Made by a program: the position numbers and the translations under genes | Origin: Halomonas chromatireducens | Lineage (GTDB): Bacteria; Pseudomonadota; Gammaproteobacteria; Pseudomonadales; Halomonadaceae | Direction: 5' to 3' | Assembly: GCF_001545155.1 (NCBI RefSeq) | Contig: NZ_CP014226.1 | Span: 1,280,934 to 1,344,933, forward strand | Length of the DNA: 64,000 nucleotides | The notes under the pieces: generated by a model | The model's database searches: none | The model's input: only the letters and a program-made list of their open reading frames with translations | What the model was told of the DNA's origin: nothing | In this document: piece by piece, positions 1 to 7,379 of the stretch | How the letters are laid out: each line of letters starts with the position of its first letter | Numbering within the stretch: position 1 is the stretch's first letter

Positions 1-226
1 TATGCTGCTCGGGGTCGGTCTCGAAGGCCCAGTTGTAGCGCTTGCCCTGCAGCGGGTAGGCCAGTGCCGCCGGCATCTGGGTGCGGAAGTCGAGACGGTA
101 GTCGGGGCCGCCGGCTTCCAGCAGCAGTACGCTGACCTCGGGGTCTTCCGTAAGCCGGGCGGCAAGCACGTTGCCGGCCGAGCCGGCGCCGATGATGATG
201 TAGTCGAATTCGCGAATCTGGGACAT
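1..226 (-). CDS. betA: Choline dehydrogenase, N-terminal part (runs off the window)
   Basis: Reading from the ATG at 226 on the minus strand gives a protein beginning [18 protein letters not shown], the FAD-binding Rossmann motif (GxGxxG) of the GMC oxidoreductase family, followed by LLLEAGGPD, a further family signature. About 75 codons are present before the window edge. In this family BetA oxidises choline to betaine aldehyde, and the product is passed to BetB. It lies downstream of betI and betB on the same strand, the usual betIBA order, so it is called BetA rather than another GMC oxidase. The 227-base gap to betB is longer than usual inside an operon and holds a repeat element. Confidence 0.9.
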   Translation of the reverse strand, partial: MSQIREFDYIIIGAGSAGNVLAARLTEDPEVSVLLLEAGGPDYRLDFRTQMPAALAYPLQGKRYNWAFETDPEQH

Positions 227-317
227 AACCTTTCTCACTGATAACGCCACGGAAGCGGGCCTGCTAACGGGGGGCTCGGGACTGACCCGTCGACAAGCCC
301 CGGAGCGCCGGACCATC

Positions 318-402
318 GAGGAGGCGCTGTGAATCCTTCCTTGGACGCTACCGATGCCATCCCTGGCATCGGACCCCCTCTACGACCTGTCCCCGGCGCC
401 GC
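318..402. repeat. Dispersed extragenic repeat with hairpin, copy 1
   Basis: This stretch, between betB and betA, matches 60658-60740. The first 34 bases agree at about 30 positions, and the right ends share a CCCCGGCGC core. Between them lies a hairpin at 351-372 (arms CCGATGCCA and TGGCATCGG). The second copy has a different hairpin sequence at the same place, which suggests the fold is kept rather than the bases. It does not code for anything recognisable. Confidence 0.6.
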
Positions 403-453
403 TCATCTTGCTGGCCGCAGCATACACACGGCCTGTAGCTCGAGATCTGTGGC

Positions 454-1923
454 TTAGAAGACCGACTCGAAGGGCCCCATCTCCACCTGCACCGATTTGG
501 TCTGGGTGTAGTGGGCCAGGGTCTCGATGCCATTCTCGCGGCCCACACCGGACTGCTTGTAGCCGCCCACCGGCATCTCGGCCGGCGACTCGCCCCAGGT
601 GTTGATCCAGCAGATGCCGGCTTCAAGGCGGTGGATGGTGCGGTGCGCCCGGGCGAGGCTCTCGGTGAAAACGCCCGCGGCCAGCCCGTAGTGGGTGTCG
701 TTGGCGCGCCGGATGAGCTCCTCGTCGTCATCGAAGGCGAGTATCGCCATCACCGGGCCGAAGATCTCCTGTCGCACGATGCGCATCTCGTCACTGCAAT
801 CTGTGAAAACGGTGGGCGCGGCCCATGCGCCCTTGGCGAAGGCGCCCTCTGCCATCGGCTCACCGCCGATCAGTAGCCGGGCACCCTCCTGCTTGCCCAG
901 CTCGATGTAGGAGAGCACCTTCTCCTGATGGCCATAGCTCACCAGGGGGCCGAAATTGGTCTCGGGGTCGAGCGGGTCGCCGGCCCTGATACGGGCCACG
1001 CGCTCGGTGATCTTCTCCTCGAAGGCCTCCTTCACGGAGCCATGGACGAAGACGCGAGTGCCATTGGTACAGATCTGGCCACTGGAATAGAAGTTGGCCA
1101 TCATCGCCGCATCGGCGGCGCGGTCCAGGTCGGCGTCGGCAAAGACGATCAGCGGCGACTTGCCGCCGAGCTCCATGGTCACATCCTTGAGCGAGGAGCC
1201 CCCGGCGGCAGCCATCACCTTCTTGCCGGTGCCCACTTCGCCGGTGAAGGACACCTTGTCGATGCCGGGGTGCCCAGTCAGCATCTGTCCCACGCGTCCG
1301 TCGCCCTGGACAATATTGAAGACGCCATCCGGCAGCCCGGCCTCGGTGAATATCTCGGCCAGCTTCATGGCAGTCAGTGGCGTGACTTCGCTGGGCTTGA
1401 GCACCACGGCGTTGCCCGCGGCCAGCGCCGGGGCGGCCTTCCAGCAGGCGATCTGGATGGGGTAGTTCCAGGCCGCGATGGCGCCGATCACACCTAGCGG
1501 CTCGCGGCGGGTATAGACGAAGGACGACTCGCGAAGGGGAAGCTGGCTGCCCTCGATGGCGGGGGCCAGGCCGGCATAATATTCGATGACATCGGCACCG
1601 GTCACGATATCCACGGCGGCGGTTTCGCTGATCGGCTTGCCGGTATTGCGTGTCTCCAGCTCGGCGATCTCGTCATTACGCTCGCGTAGCAAGGCGACCG
1701 CACGGTTCAGGATGCGTCCGCGCTCCATGCCGGTCATGGCCGCCCAGACGCGCTGGCCCCTGCGAGCCGCGGCGACGGCGTTGTCCACATCGGCTTGTGA
1801 AGCCTGCTGCACCCTGGCGAGGAGGCTGCCGTCATAGGGGTTGTGGACGTCGAAGGTCTCGCCGGAAGTGGCTTCCACCCGGCGGCCGTCGATATAGAGT
1901 GTTTCGGTTTCGAGGCTTGCCAT
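454..1923 (-). CDS. betB: Betaine aldehyde dehydrogenase
   Basis: The 489-residue product is a full-length aldehyde dehydrogenase that oxidises betaine aldehyde to glycine betaine with NAD(P)+, the last step of osmoprotectant synthesis from choline. Visible catalytic features are Asn153 in AWNYP, the general base Glu251 in MELGGK, and the nucleophile Cys285 in GQICTNG. The N-terminus [15 protein letters not shown] matches bacterial BetB proteins. It starts 11 bases after the betI stop and precedes betA, so the three genes probably form one transcript controlled by BetI. Confidence 0.96.
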   Translation of the reverse strand: MASLETETLYIDGRRVEATSGETFDVHNPYDGSLLARVQQASQADVDNAVAAARRGQRVWAAMTGMERGRILNRAVALLRERNDEIAELETRNTGKPISETAAVDIVTGADVIEYYAGLAPAIEGSQLPLRESSFVYTRREPLGVIGAIAAWNYPIQIACWKAAPALAAGNAVVLKPSEVTPLTAMKLAEIFTEAGLPDGVFNIVQGDGRVGQMLTGHPGIDKVSFTGEVGTGKKVMAAAGGSSLKDVTMELGGKSPLIVFADADLDRAADAAMMANFYSSGQICTNGTRVFVHGSVKEAFEEKITERVARIRAGDPLDPETNFGPLVSYGHQEKVLSYIELGKQEGARLLIGGEPMAEGAFAKGAWAAPTVFTDCSDEMRIVRQEIFGPVMAILAFDDDEELIRRANDTHYGLAAGVFTESLARAHRTIHRLEAGICWINTWGESPAEMPVGGYKQSGVGRENGIETLAHYTQTKSVQVEMGPFESVF

Positions 1924-1934
1924 GGTTGCTCCTG

Positions 1935-2540
1935 TCAGGAAACGGGTGTGGACTCGTAGTTGGCCAACAGCTGATTGAGGTAGTCATGGGCCAGGCGTCG
2001 TGCACCGTCGGCATCCAGCCCTTCCGGCGTCAGGGCGCCGCGTAGCCAGAGACCGTCGATTGTCGCTGCCAGGCCATGCGCGGCCTGGCGAGCCTTGGCT
2101 CGGGGCATGAGGCGGCGGAACTGGCTGCAGAGGTTGGAGTAGAGGCGTCGATCGTTGACCTGCTGCAGGCGCTGCAACTGGGGCTTGTGCATGCTGCTGG
2201 CCCAGAATGCCAGCCAGGTCTTGGCCACCGGGCCGGAGACCTGGCTGCGGTCGAAGTTGCCGTCGATGATTGCCCCGATGTGCGCGCGGGGCGACGCATC
2301 GCCCAGGGCTCGACGGCGAGCGGCGACGGCATCGCCCAGATCGGTGAGGATCTGTCGCATGGTGGCTTCCAGCAGCCCGTCCTTGCCGCCGAAGTAATGG
2401 CTGATGATCCCGGCGGAGACACCGGCATGCCCGGCGATGCGGATGACTGTCGCATCGGCAAGGCCGACCTCGTCGATGGCCGCCATGGTGGCCTGGATCA
2501 ACTGCTGACGCCGAATGGGCTCCATTCCAACCTTGGGCAT
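1935..2540 (-). CDS. betI: Choline-responsive TetR-family repressor BetI
   Basis: A 201-residue TetR-family protein. The N-terminal region (about residues 8-55) carries the helix-turn-helix, with [20 protein letters not shown] typical of BetI. In known systems BetI represses the bet genes and choline relieves repression. It is first in the minus-strand betIBA cluster, and a perfect palindrome lying about 100 bases upstream (2642-2655) fits its operator. The divergent choline transporter betT often found here is absent; tRNA genes follow instead. Confidence 0.93.
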   Translation of the reverse strand: MPKVGMEPIRRQQLIQATMAAIDEVGLADATVIRIAGHAGVSAGIISHYFGGKDGLLEATMRQILTDLGDAVAARRRALGDASPRAHIGAIIDGNFDRSQVSGPVAKTWLAFWASSMHKPQLQRLQQVNDRRLYSNLCSQFRRLMPRAKARQAAHGLAATIDGLWLRGALTPEGLDADGARRLAHDYLNQLLANYESTPVS

Positions 2541-2641
2541 CAGGCACTCCTTGTATCATGGTGACGACTGCCACCGGTGACGACGGTGTCGTCGGTCGCT
2601 GGCGGCACTATTAAGCATGTCTTGCAGCATGCCATTTTTTT

Positions 2642-2655
2642 ATTGAACGTTCAAT
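2642..2655. promoter_or_regulatory. Probable BetI operator
   Basis: ATTGAACGTTCAAT is a perfect 14-base palindrome in the AT-rich region 102-115 bases upstream of betI. It resembles the BetI site described for E. coli, which also centres on GAACGTTCAAT-like half sites. Overlap with a promoter is likely, but no clean -35/-10 pair was recognised. Confidence 0.75.
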
Positions 2656-2754
2656 CAATAAAAGATAAGCGACAACCCCAGCTTGCCACCGTGACATGCT
2701 TCGGGCATAATTTCGCCCCGTTGACCGGGCAATGGTATTGGCTCGGCACCGAAA

Positions 2755-2831
2755 GGCTACGTAGCTCAGCTGGTTAGAGCACATCACTCATAATGATGGG
2801 GTCCCCTGTTCGAATCAGGGCGTAGCCACCA
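2755..2831 (+). tRNA. tRNA-Met (CAT), elongator
   Basis: A 77-base cloverleaf with a GGCTACG acceptor stem, anticodon CAT, a TTCGAAT T-loop and an encoded 3' CCA. The acceptor and anticodon arms match the elongator methionine tRNA of enterobacteria, not the initiator. An identical copy lies inverted at 10982-11058. Confidence 0.97.
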
Positions 2832-2840
2832 GAATACCTG

Positions 2841-2875
2841 AAGGCGCCCGCACGAAAAGCTCGTGCGGGCGCCTT
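2841..2875 (+). terminator. Hairpin terminator after tRNA-Met
   Basis: A perfect 15-base-pair stem with a 5-base loop (AAAGC) begins ten bases after the tRNA and ends in TTTCGTT. The T run is short, but the stem is strong. Confidence 0.7.
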
Positions 2876-2963
2876 TCGTTGTGCATAGAAGCGGCCGGGG
2901 CGGGGAATCCGCCCTTGACCTGATCGAAGCGATCCGTATACTACGCACCGTGTTCAGGGCCAT

Positions 2964-3039
2964 TCCCCGATAGCTCAGTTGGTAGAGCAAATGACTGTTA
3001 ATCATTGGGTCGCAGGTTCGAGTCCTGCTCGGGGAGCCA
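2964..3039 (+). tRNA. tRNA-Asn (GTT), copy 1
   Basis: A 76-base cloverleaf with anticodon GTT, discriminator G and encoded CCA. The acceptor stem is TCCCCGA paired with TCGGGGA. It is nearly identical to the two following tRNA-Asn genes except in the acceptor stem and one anticodon-stem pair. Confidence 0.97.
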
Positions 3040-3082
3040 ATGAACGCGTGCTGATCGTACTAGCATCTGATTGAAGCGCCAT

Positions 3083-3150
<68 letters not shown>

Positions 3151-3158
<8 letters not shown>

Positions 3159-3270
3159 TCAGCTTCTGTTGAAAGCCATCAGCTGTTGTTGAGAGCCATC
3201 AGCGCTTTGACGAGAGCCATCAGCTTGTTGAAGGTCATCAGCTTGTTGAAGGCCATCAGCTCTTGCATGG
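3151..3270 (+). repeat. Degenerate tandem repeat starting in the 3' end of tRNA-Asn copy 2
   Basis: About six units of 18-21 bases each contain GCCATCAGC (or GTCATCAGC) followed by a TTGTTGA-like half. The first unit begins inside the tRNA (AGGAGCCATCAGC), so the array looks like a tRNA tail that has been duplicated. Units four and five are the most alike. The units are too short and too irregular for a CRISPR array. Confidence 0.65.
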
Positions 3271-3306
3271 CGTCAGCATATCCTGCCTTGTTGTCATCAA
3301 GACCGA

Positions 3307-3382
<76 letters not shown>

Positions 3383-3531
3383 TAAGGCCTCATCTCCGGC
3401 CTGCTTCACCCCATCTCTACGTTTGAGCCGCCCCGTTCCTTCTCTCGATGGAGCGCGAATGAGCTGTGTCTCCTTGCCAGGAGCGACGCATCGGGCCGGC
3501 ACCAAAGGCGTCTGGCGCTGACCCACCGCTT

Positions 3532-4488
3532 TCAATCGAGAGCCTCCTGAAGACGCTCCAGCCCCCGCCGGGCGAGTTGCACGGGGCGCGAGTCACTTAT
3601 CGTCCATGCGGCCATGGAGCCGTCATACATCGCGACGTTGTCGAATCCGGCGACCTCGCTGAGCACAAACCAGTCCGTTGCCGCCCAGTGTCCGGTATTG
3701 CAGAAGGTGATGGTGTGAGCATTGCGATCCAGCTCGGCAGTGTTGATGCGTGAGGAGAGACCTTCCCGGTCCAGGTAATAGGCGCCCGCACGGTCGCCGA
3801 AGTTGCTGTGATAGGGCAGGCTCCTGGCGCCGGGTATAGTCCCGGCAGTTCTCACGGCCGGTGATATCGTTTCGCCGGTGAAGTAGTCCGATGGACGGGC
3901 ATCGACCAGTTGGGTCTGGGATTGACGTGCCTGCTCAACCTGCTCGGTCGTGGCGATCAGCTCCTTGCGCAGGGTGGCATGAAACTGTTTGGCTTCAGTG
4001 GCGGGAACGGAGCCGCTGGCGACGTCGAAGCCCTGTTGCTGCCAGCCGGCGAAGCCTCCATCGAGAATGGCGACTTCGTCATGGCCTAGAATCTTGAAGG
4101 TCCAGTAGATGCGTGCCGCGCTGCCGAAATCCGTGGGTCCGGTCCCGGCGGGGACGATCACGACCGTCGTATCATTGTCGATACCGAGGCTTCCGATCAA
4201 TTCCTGCAGAGGTTCGATCTCCGGCAGCAGGCCCGCTACGTCGTCACGCTCTTCGCGCCAGCCATCGTCGGTGTAGCTGCTGTAGCGGCTGCCGGGGATG
4301 GGGGCGGCCTCGAAGCTTTGGCGGTCGCCGCCACCATCGATGGAGGAGCGTACATCAAGGACGACCAGGTTCTCGTCATTCAGGTGCGGGTCGAGCCACT
4401 CGGCCTCGACCAGTGGGGAAATCTCCGCGGCCTGGACCTGCGCCGATAACCACAGCGCACTGAAGGCGAGTACGAGAGCGCGTAACAT
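3532..4488 (-). CDS. Two-domain rhodanese-like sulfurtransferase, exported
   Basis: From the ATG at 4488, preceded by a GAGG ribosome site, the product has 318 residues. It starts with a signal peptide (MLRALVLAFSALWLSAQVQA). Two rhodanese domains follow (about 25-155 and 185-305). The C-terminal one has the active-site Cys263 in TFCNTGHWA; the N-terminal domain has no equivalent cysteine, as usual in tandem rhodaneses. The role is probably periplasmic transfer of sulfane sulfur, but the donor and acceptor are unknown. A longer reading to 4548 lacks a ribosome site and would bury the signal peptide. Confidence 0.85.
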   Translation of the reverse strand: MLRALVLAFSALWLSAQVQAAEISPLVEAEWLDPHLNDENLVVLDVRSSIDGGGDRQSFEAAPIPGSRYSSYTDDGWREERDDVAGLLPEIEPLQELIGSLGIDNDTTVVIVPAGTGPTDFGSAARIYWTFKILGHDEVAILDGGFAGWQQQGFDVASGSVPATEAKQFHATLRKELIATTEQVEQARQSQTQLVDARPSDYFTGETISPAVRTAGTIPGARSLPYHSNFGDRAGAYYLDREGLSSRINTAELDRNAHTITFCNTGHWAATDWFVLSEVAGFDNVAMYDGSMAAWTISDSRPVQLARRGLERLQEALD

Positions 4489-4603
4489 GAGCTTGACCTC
4501 GTCTGTCGGGTTTATCGTGAGCCTATGCTCTCGGCCAGGGAGCGGCAAAGGTTCAATAAGACCGAATGCCGTCTAGTACAGCATGCTCGGCAATAAGCGA
4601 CAG

Positions 4604-4745
4604 GGAAGCACTGCACAAATGCCTGCGCGAGCGAATCGCTGCGTTGCGCGGTGCTCGGAATCCTCACATATACCCCATATGCTCCGGTTCCTGCGCTCCG
4701 TGCGCCTTGTGCTTCATCTCGCTCGTCGATTTGTTCAGTGTTTCC
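4604..4745. repeat. Imperfect inverted-repeat element, copy 1 (142 bp)
   Basis: The ends GGAAGCACTGCACAAAT and ATTTGTTCAGTGTTTCC are imperfect inverted repeats, and the inner arms (CGAGCGA and TCGCTCG, then further matches) continue the pairing towards a centre near ATATACCCCATAT. The element could fold almost end to end. A second copy with about the same bases lies at 51602-51756. It fills most of the 328-base gap between the rhodanese gene and the AhpD-like gene; I see nothing else in that gap. Confidence 0.75.
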
Positions 4746-4816
4746 ACAGCGCATGATCCATGCACTATCGCGATTTCGGTGAGTATCGCCCCGACAGTGC
4801 ATGTCGGGGCGGAGAC

Positions 4817-5386
4817 TCACTTCTTCCAGGCGTGGCCAGCGAAAGCCTCGTCGAGCTCCGGGTGATTGAGGTGGTTGGAATAGTTGGACAGCGTCTTCAC
4901 GGCCAGCGCCAGCACGATTTGCAGCACATGCTGCTCCTCGAAGCCGGCATCAAGGAATGCCGTGACGTCTTCACGGTTCGGCATGCCGCGGGTGTCGAAC
5001 ATGACGCCGGTGAATTCGCTAAGCGCGGCCAGGCGAGAGTCGGGAATCTCCCGATCCTCACGGATCGCCTCGAGCACATCGCCAGGCACCTGAGACATTT
5101 TCTCTGCCAGCATGCTGTGGGCGGACATGCAGTAGCTGCAGCCGTTGAGTTGACTGATGGTCAGGAATACCACTTCCTGCTCCGGGGGGGTGAATCCGGA
5201 ATCCTCTCGGAAAAGTTCATAGCCGTGCAGGTAGGTGTCAAGTACGCCGGGCGCCTTGGCCATGCCCTTGTACATGTTGGGCACGAACCCCAGCTTGGCG
5301 TTGGCCTTCTCGAGCAGTGGCCGTGCCTTGGCATCGGCATTTTCGAGTGTCTGCGGGGGGAGTTGTAGTCGATAGTCGGCAGTCAT
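4817..5386 (-). CDS. AhpD / carboxymuconolactone decarboxylase-like protein
   Basis: A 189-residue all-helical protein with the peroxidase-type motif CSYCMSAH (Cys83, Cys86, His90), which in AhpD relatives forms the thiol redox centre and proton relay. The product probably reduces peroxides or another electrophile, substrate unknown. A TetR-family regulator gene lies just upstream, and a palindrome with features of its operator lies 58-83 bases before this start, so expression is probably inducible. Confidence 0.87.
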   Translation of the reverse strand: MTADYRLQLPPQTLENADAKARPLLEKANAKLGFVPNMYKGMAKAPGVLDTYLHGYELFREDSGFTPPEQEVVFLTISQLNGCSYCMSAHSMLAEKMSQVPGDVLEAIREDREIPDSRLAALSEFTGVMFDTRGMPNREDVTAFLDAGFEEQHVLQIVLALAVKTLSNYSNHLNHPELDEAFAGHAWKK

Positions 5387-5443
5387 GATGACTCTCCTGT
5401 ATTCCTTTCAATAGCGTAAGGGGACACCGTGGGGTGTCGGTTT

Positions 5444-5469
5444 ATATATGGACTGATCGGTCCATATAT
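5444..5469. promoter_or_regulatory. Probable TetR-family operator upstream of the AhpD-like gene
   Basis: A 26-base near-perfect palindrome with arms ATATATGGAC and GTCCATATAT around a TGATCG centre. It sits between the regulator gene and its likely target. A related palindrome precedes the regulator itself, sharing the central ATCGGT(C/A)CATA element. Confidence 0.75.
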
Positions 5470-5493
5470 GTCGTAAAAAATCACCTCGATCGT

Positions 5494-6081
5494 TCAGCGC
5501 AATGTGCCGAGCAGCAACTCGGCCGCGGCTTCAGTCTGTGCGGGTGCGGCGCCGGACTTGAGCAAGGTGCGCAGGCCGGCCATGCCCAGCGTGAGATAGG
5601 TTGCGAGCGCCAGTGCGTCACGATCTGAGGCGATATCGCCTTCGGCCTGTGACCGAACGACGGCCTCGTGGAACAGGGCAGTGATGGCTTGGACGCTGAG
5701 CCTGGCCTCGATGGCTGCGATGTCGCCACGTTGGCCAAGCTCACTGGCGGAATTGAAGATCAGGCATCCCAGGGCAGCTCGCTCGCTGCCGGACTCCTGG
5801 GCTGTCTCCACGAACAGCTCCCGAAGAAAACCCAAGGCTGAGGGCGACGCTTCCAGCCGGTGGTTGAGTCGATCGATCAGATTGCCGCGATAGCGGCGCA
5901 GCGCCTCGAGAAACAGCTGTTCCTTGTTGCCGAAGGCCTGGTACAGGCTGCTGCGCGATATTTTCATCGCCTCCAGCAGGTCGCGGGTCGAAGCACTGTC
6001 GTAGCCTCTGGCCCAGAAGACCTGCATGGCGGCGCTCGCGGCCTCGTCGGGGCTGAATGCGATGGGGCGTCCACGTGTCAT
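5494..6081 (-). CDS. TetR/AcrR-family transcriptional regulator
   Basis: A 195-residue repressor-type protein. The N-terminal helix-turn-helix (roughly residues 25-50) includes STRDLLEAMKISRSSLYQAF, typical of the family. The C-terminal ligand domain resembles the TetR_C group found next to redox genes. It is on the same strand as the AhpD-like gene, which follows after about 110 bases. Palindromes before both genes suggest that it represses both itself and its neighbour. The inducer is unknown. Confidence 0.88.
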   Translation of the reverse strand: MTRGRPIAFSPDEAASAAMQVFWARGYDSASTRDLLEAMKISRSSLYQAFGNKEQLFLEALRRYRGNLIDRLNHRLEASPSALGFLRELFVETAQESGSERAALGCLIFNSASELGQRGDIAAIEARLSVQAITALFHEAVVRSQAEGDIASDRDALALATYLTLGMAGLRTLLKSGAAPAQTEAAAELLLGTLR

Positions 6082-6089
6082 GCCTTGAA

Positions 6090-6112
6090 TTTAGAACCAA
6101 TCGGTACATAAA
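6090..6112. promoter_or_regulatory. Probable autoregulatory operator of the TetR-family gene
   Basis: A 23-base imperfect palindrome with ends TTTA/TAAA and an inner ACCNATNGGT core, starting 9 bases before the regulator's ATG. It shares ATCGGT(C/A)CATA with the operator at 5444-5469. Confidence 0.6.
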
Positions 6113-6240
6113 TCAAGCCTGGTGAAGTTCATCTTTCGACGAAGAACGCTGTAAGGACTGGAAGCAAGCGCCGACAGAGTCATCACGGCACACCAATAAG
6201 GGAGCAGTCGAGGCGCCATCGGCAGAGGGTGGCGCCGATA

Positions 6241-6294
6241 AGAAGCCAGCCGTAAGGGCTGACTTCTCTGCACGATGACATGCCATCGCATGTC
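6241..6294 (+). other. Two adjacent hairpins in the leader of the acidic-repeat protein gene
   Basis: The first hairpin (6241-6267) pairs AGAAG and AGCC with GGGCT and CTTCT around GTAA. The second (6277-6294) has perfect 7-base arms, GACATGC and GCATGTC, around CATC. They end 28 bases before the ATG. They might affect translation or mark an operator; I cannot tell which. Confidence 0.35.
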
Positions 6295-6322
6295 TCTTCA
6301 TGACACTACGGAGGTCATCATC

Positions 6323-6604
6323 ATGACATTGCAAGACGAGAAGCGCCGAAGCCTGCTGGGAAGGCTCAGCAAGCAGCTGGGTTATGCAGCCCCGGCACTG
6401 GTGCTGGTAGCCAGTGGTGCCGCCTTTCAGGCCGTGGCCAGCGAATCATCAACGGAGCCTACCTACACCAGTGGCGTGGAAGCGCCTCTGATGCTGGCAG
6501 AAGCCCATGCCGAAGGCGAAGCGGAAGCCGAGGGGGAGGCAGAAGGCGAAGCTGAGGGAGAAGCGGAAGGTGAAGCTGAGGCCGAAGCAGAAGCGGAGGG
6601 CTAA
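6323..6604 (+). CDS. Small exported protein with acidic Glu-Ala-Glu-Gly repeat tail
   Basis: I do not recognise a named family. The 93-residue product has a basic N-terminus (MTLQDEKRRSLLGRLSKQLG) and a hydrophobic segment (YAAPALVLVASGAAFQAVAS) that looks like an export signal. The last third is almost only Glu, Ala and Gly (repeats of EAEGE). The start at 6323 has GGAGG upstream; a longer reading to 6275 has none. The repeat is encoded by 6-base near-repeats and could change length by slippage. The DinB-like gene 89 bases downstream may be co-transcribed. An acidic tail could bind cations, but that is a guess. Confidence 0.65.
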   Translation: MTLQDEKRRSLLGRLSKQLGYAAPALVLVASGAAFQAVASESSTEPTYTSGVEAPLMLAEAHAEGEAEAEGEAEGEAEGEAEGEAEAEAEAEG

Positions 6605-6693
6605 TGGAACGTTAAATCCCTGAGTGGGTGGTCGGGCCGGCAACCCTGGCGCCGGCCCCGGTTTTCTCACTTGCGATCAACAGGTAAACCGCC

Positions 6694-7257
6694 ATGTCAT
6701 CTATAATAAATCAGGCATATCCTCCCCAGGCGGGTCTCATTGAAGAGAACCTCCTGGCATTGTCACAGTTGGAGGAATTCCTTGATGCCCTCACGCCGGA
6801 GCAGTACCGGCACAACTTTGGTCACGATGGTCGCCATACGCTGGGCAAGCACATACGACACATCATCGATCACTATAATGCCTTGCTGAGCAGCCTGGAC
6901 GATGATGTGATCGACTACGAAGATCGTCCTCGGGATGAGCGTCTGGAGCAGTGGCCGCAACAGGCCGTTGATCGCCTGACTGACATCAAGGCTGAGCTGA
7001 TCGCCCTGGTTGGGCACTGTCCAACTGGCTGCTTGAGCCTGAATTATCCCCTAGGCAGTGGCGTGCAGGTGCTGGATACCAGCCTGGCGCGCGAACTCGC
7101 TTTCCTGACCAGCCACACCATTCATCACATGGCGATAGTGGGCCTGCTTGCCGATCAGCTCGGCATCACCTTGCCCGAGGCGTTCGGCGTTCACCCCTCT
7201 ACGTTGAGGCATTGCCAGCGAGACATCTCTCGCCCTGTCGCCGCATGGCCAGCATGA
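6694..7257 (+). CDS. DinB-like four-helix metal-binding protein
   Basis: A 187-residue protein with the spaced histidines of the DinB/YfiT fold: the HIRHIIDHYNALL segment near residue 53 and TSHTIHHMA near residue 145. In this superfamily three histidines bind a divalent metal, and many members are thiol-dependent transferases or have no known role. It follows the acidic-repeat protein on the same strand. Confidence 0.75.
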   Translation: MSSIINQAYPPQAGLIEENLLALSQLEEFLDALTPEQYRHNFGHDGRHTLGKHIRHIIDHYNALLSSLDDDVIDYEDRPRDERLEQWPQQAVDRLTDIKAELIALVGHCPTGCLSLNYPLGSGVQVLDTSLARELAFLTSHTIHHMAIVGLLADQLGITLPEAFGVHPSTLRHCQRDISRPVAAWPA

Positions 7258-7347
7258 TGGTCCGGGCGTGGAGCTCCGACCAGGCTGCGGGCGACTGAAC
7301 GGCAGCACAAATGTCAGCTCGAATCTGCCAGGTGCTTCAAGGGTAGG

Positions 7348-7373
7348 CCCCCTCCGGCATTGGCCGGAGGGGG
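7348..7373. terminator. Hairpin between convergent genes
   Basis: Perfect 11-base arms CCCCCTCCGGC and GCCGGAGGGGG around ATTG lie between the DinB-like gene and prc, which converge. There is no T run, so it is only a possible terminator. Confidence 0.4.
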
Positions 7374-7379
7374 AGGACA

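Noticed and set aside
4566..4865. Plus-strand open frame of about 99 codons in the 4.5-4.8 kb gap
   Set aside because: It runs through the inverted-repeat element and has no ribosome site or family match.
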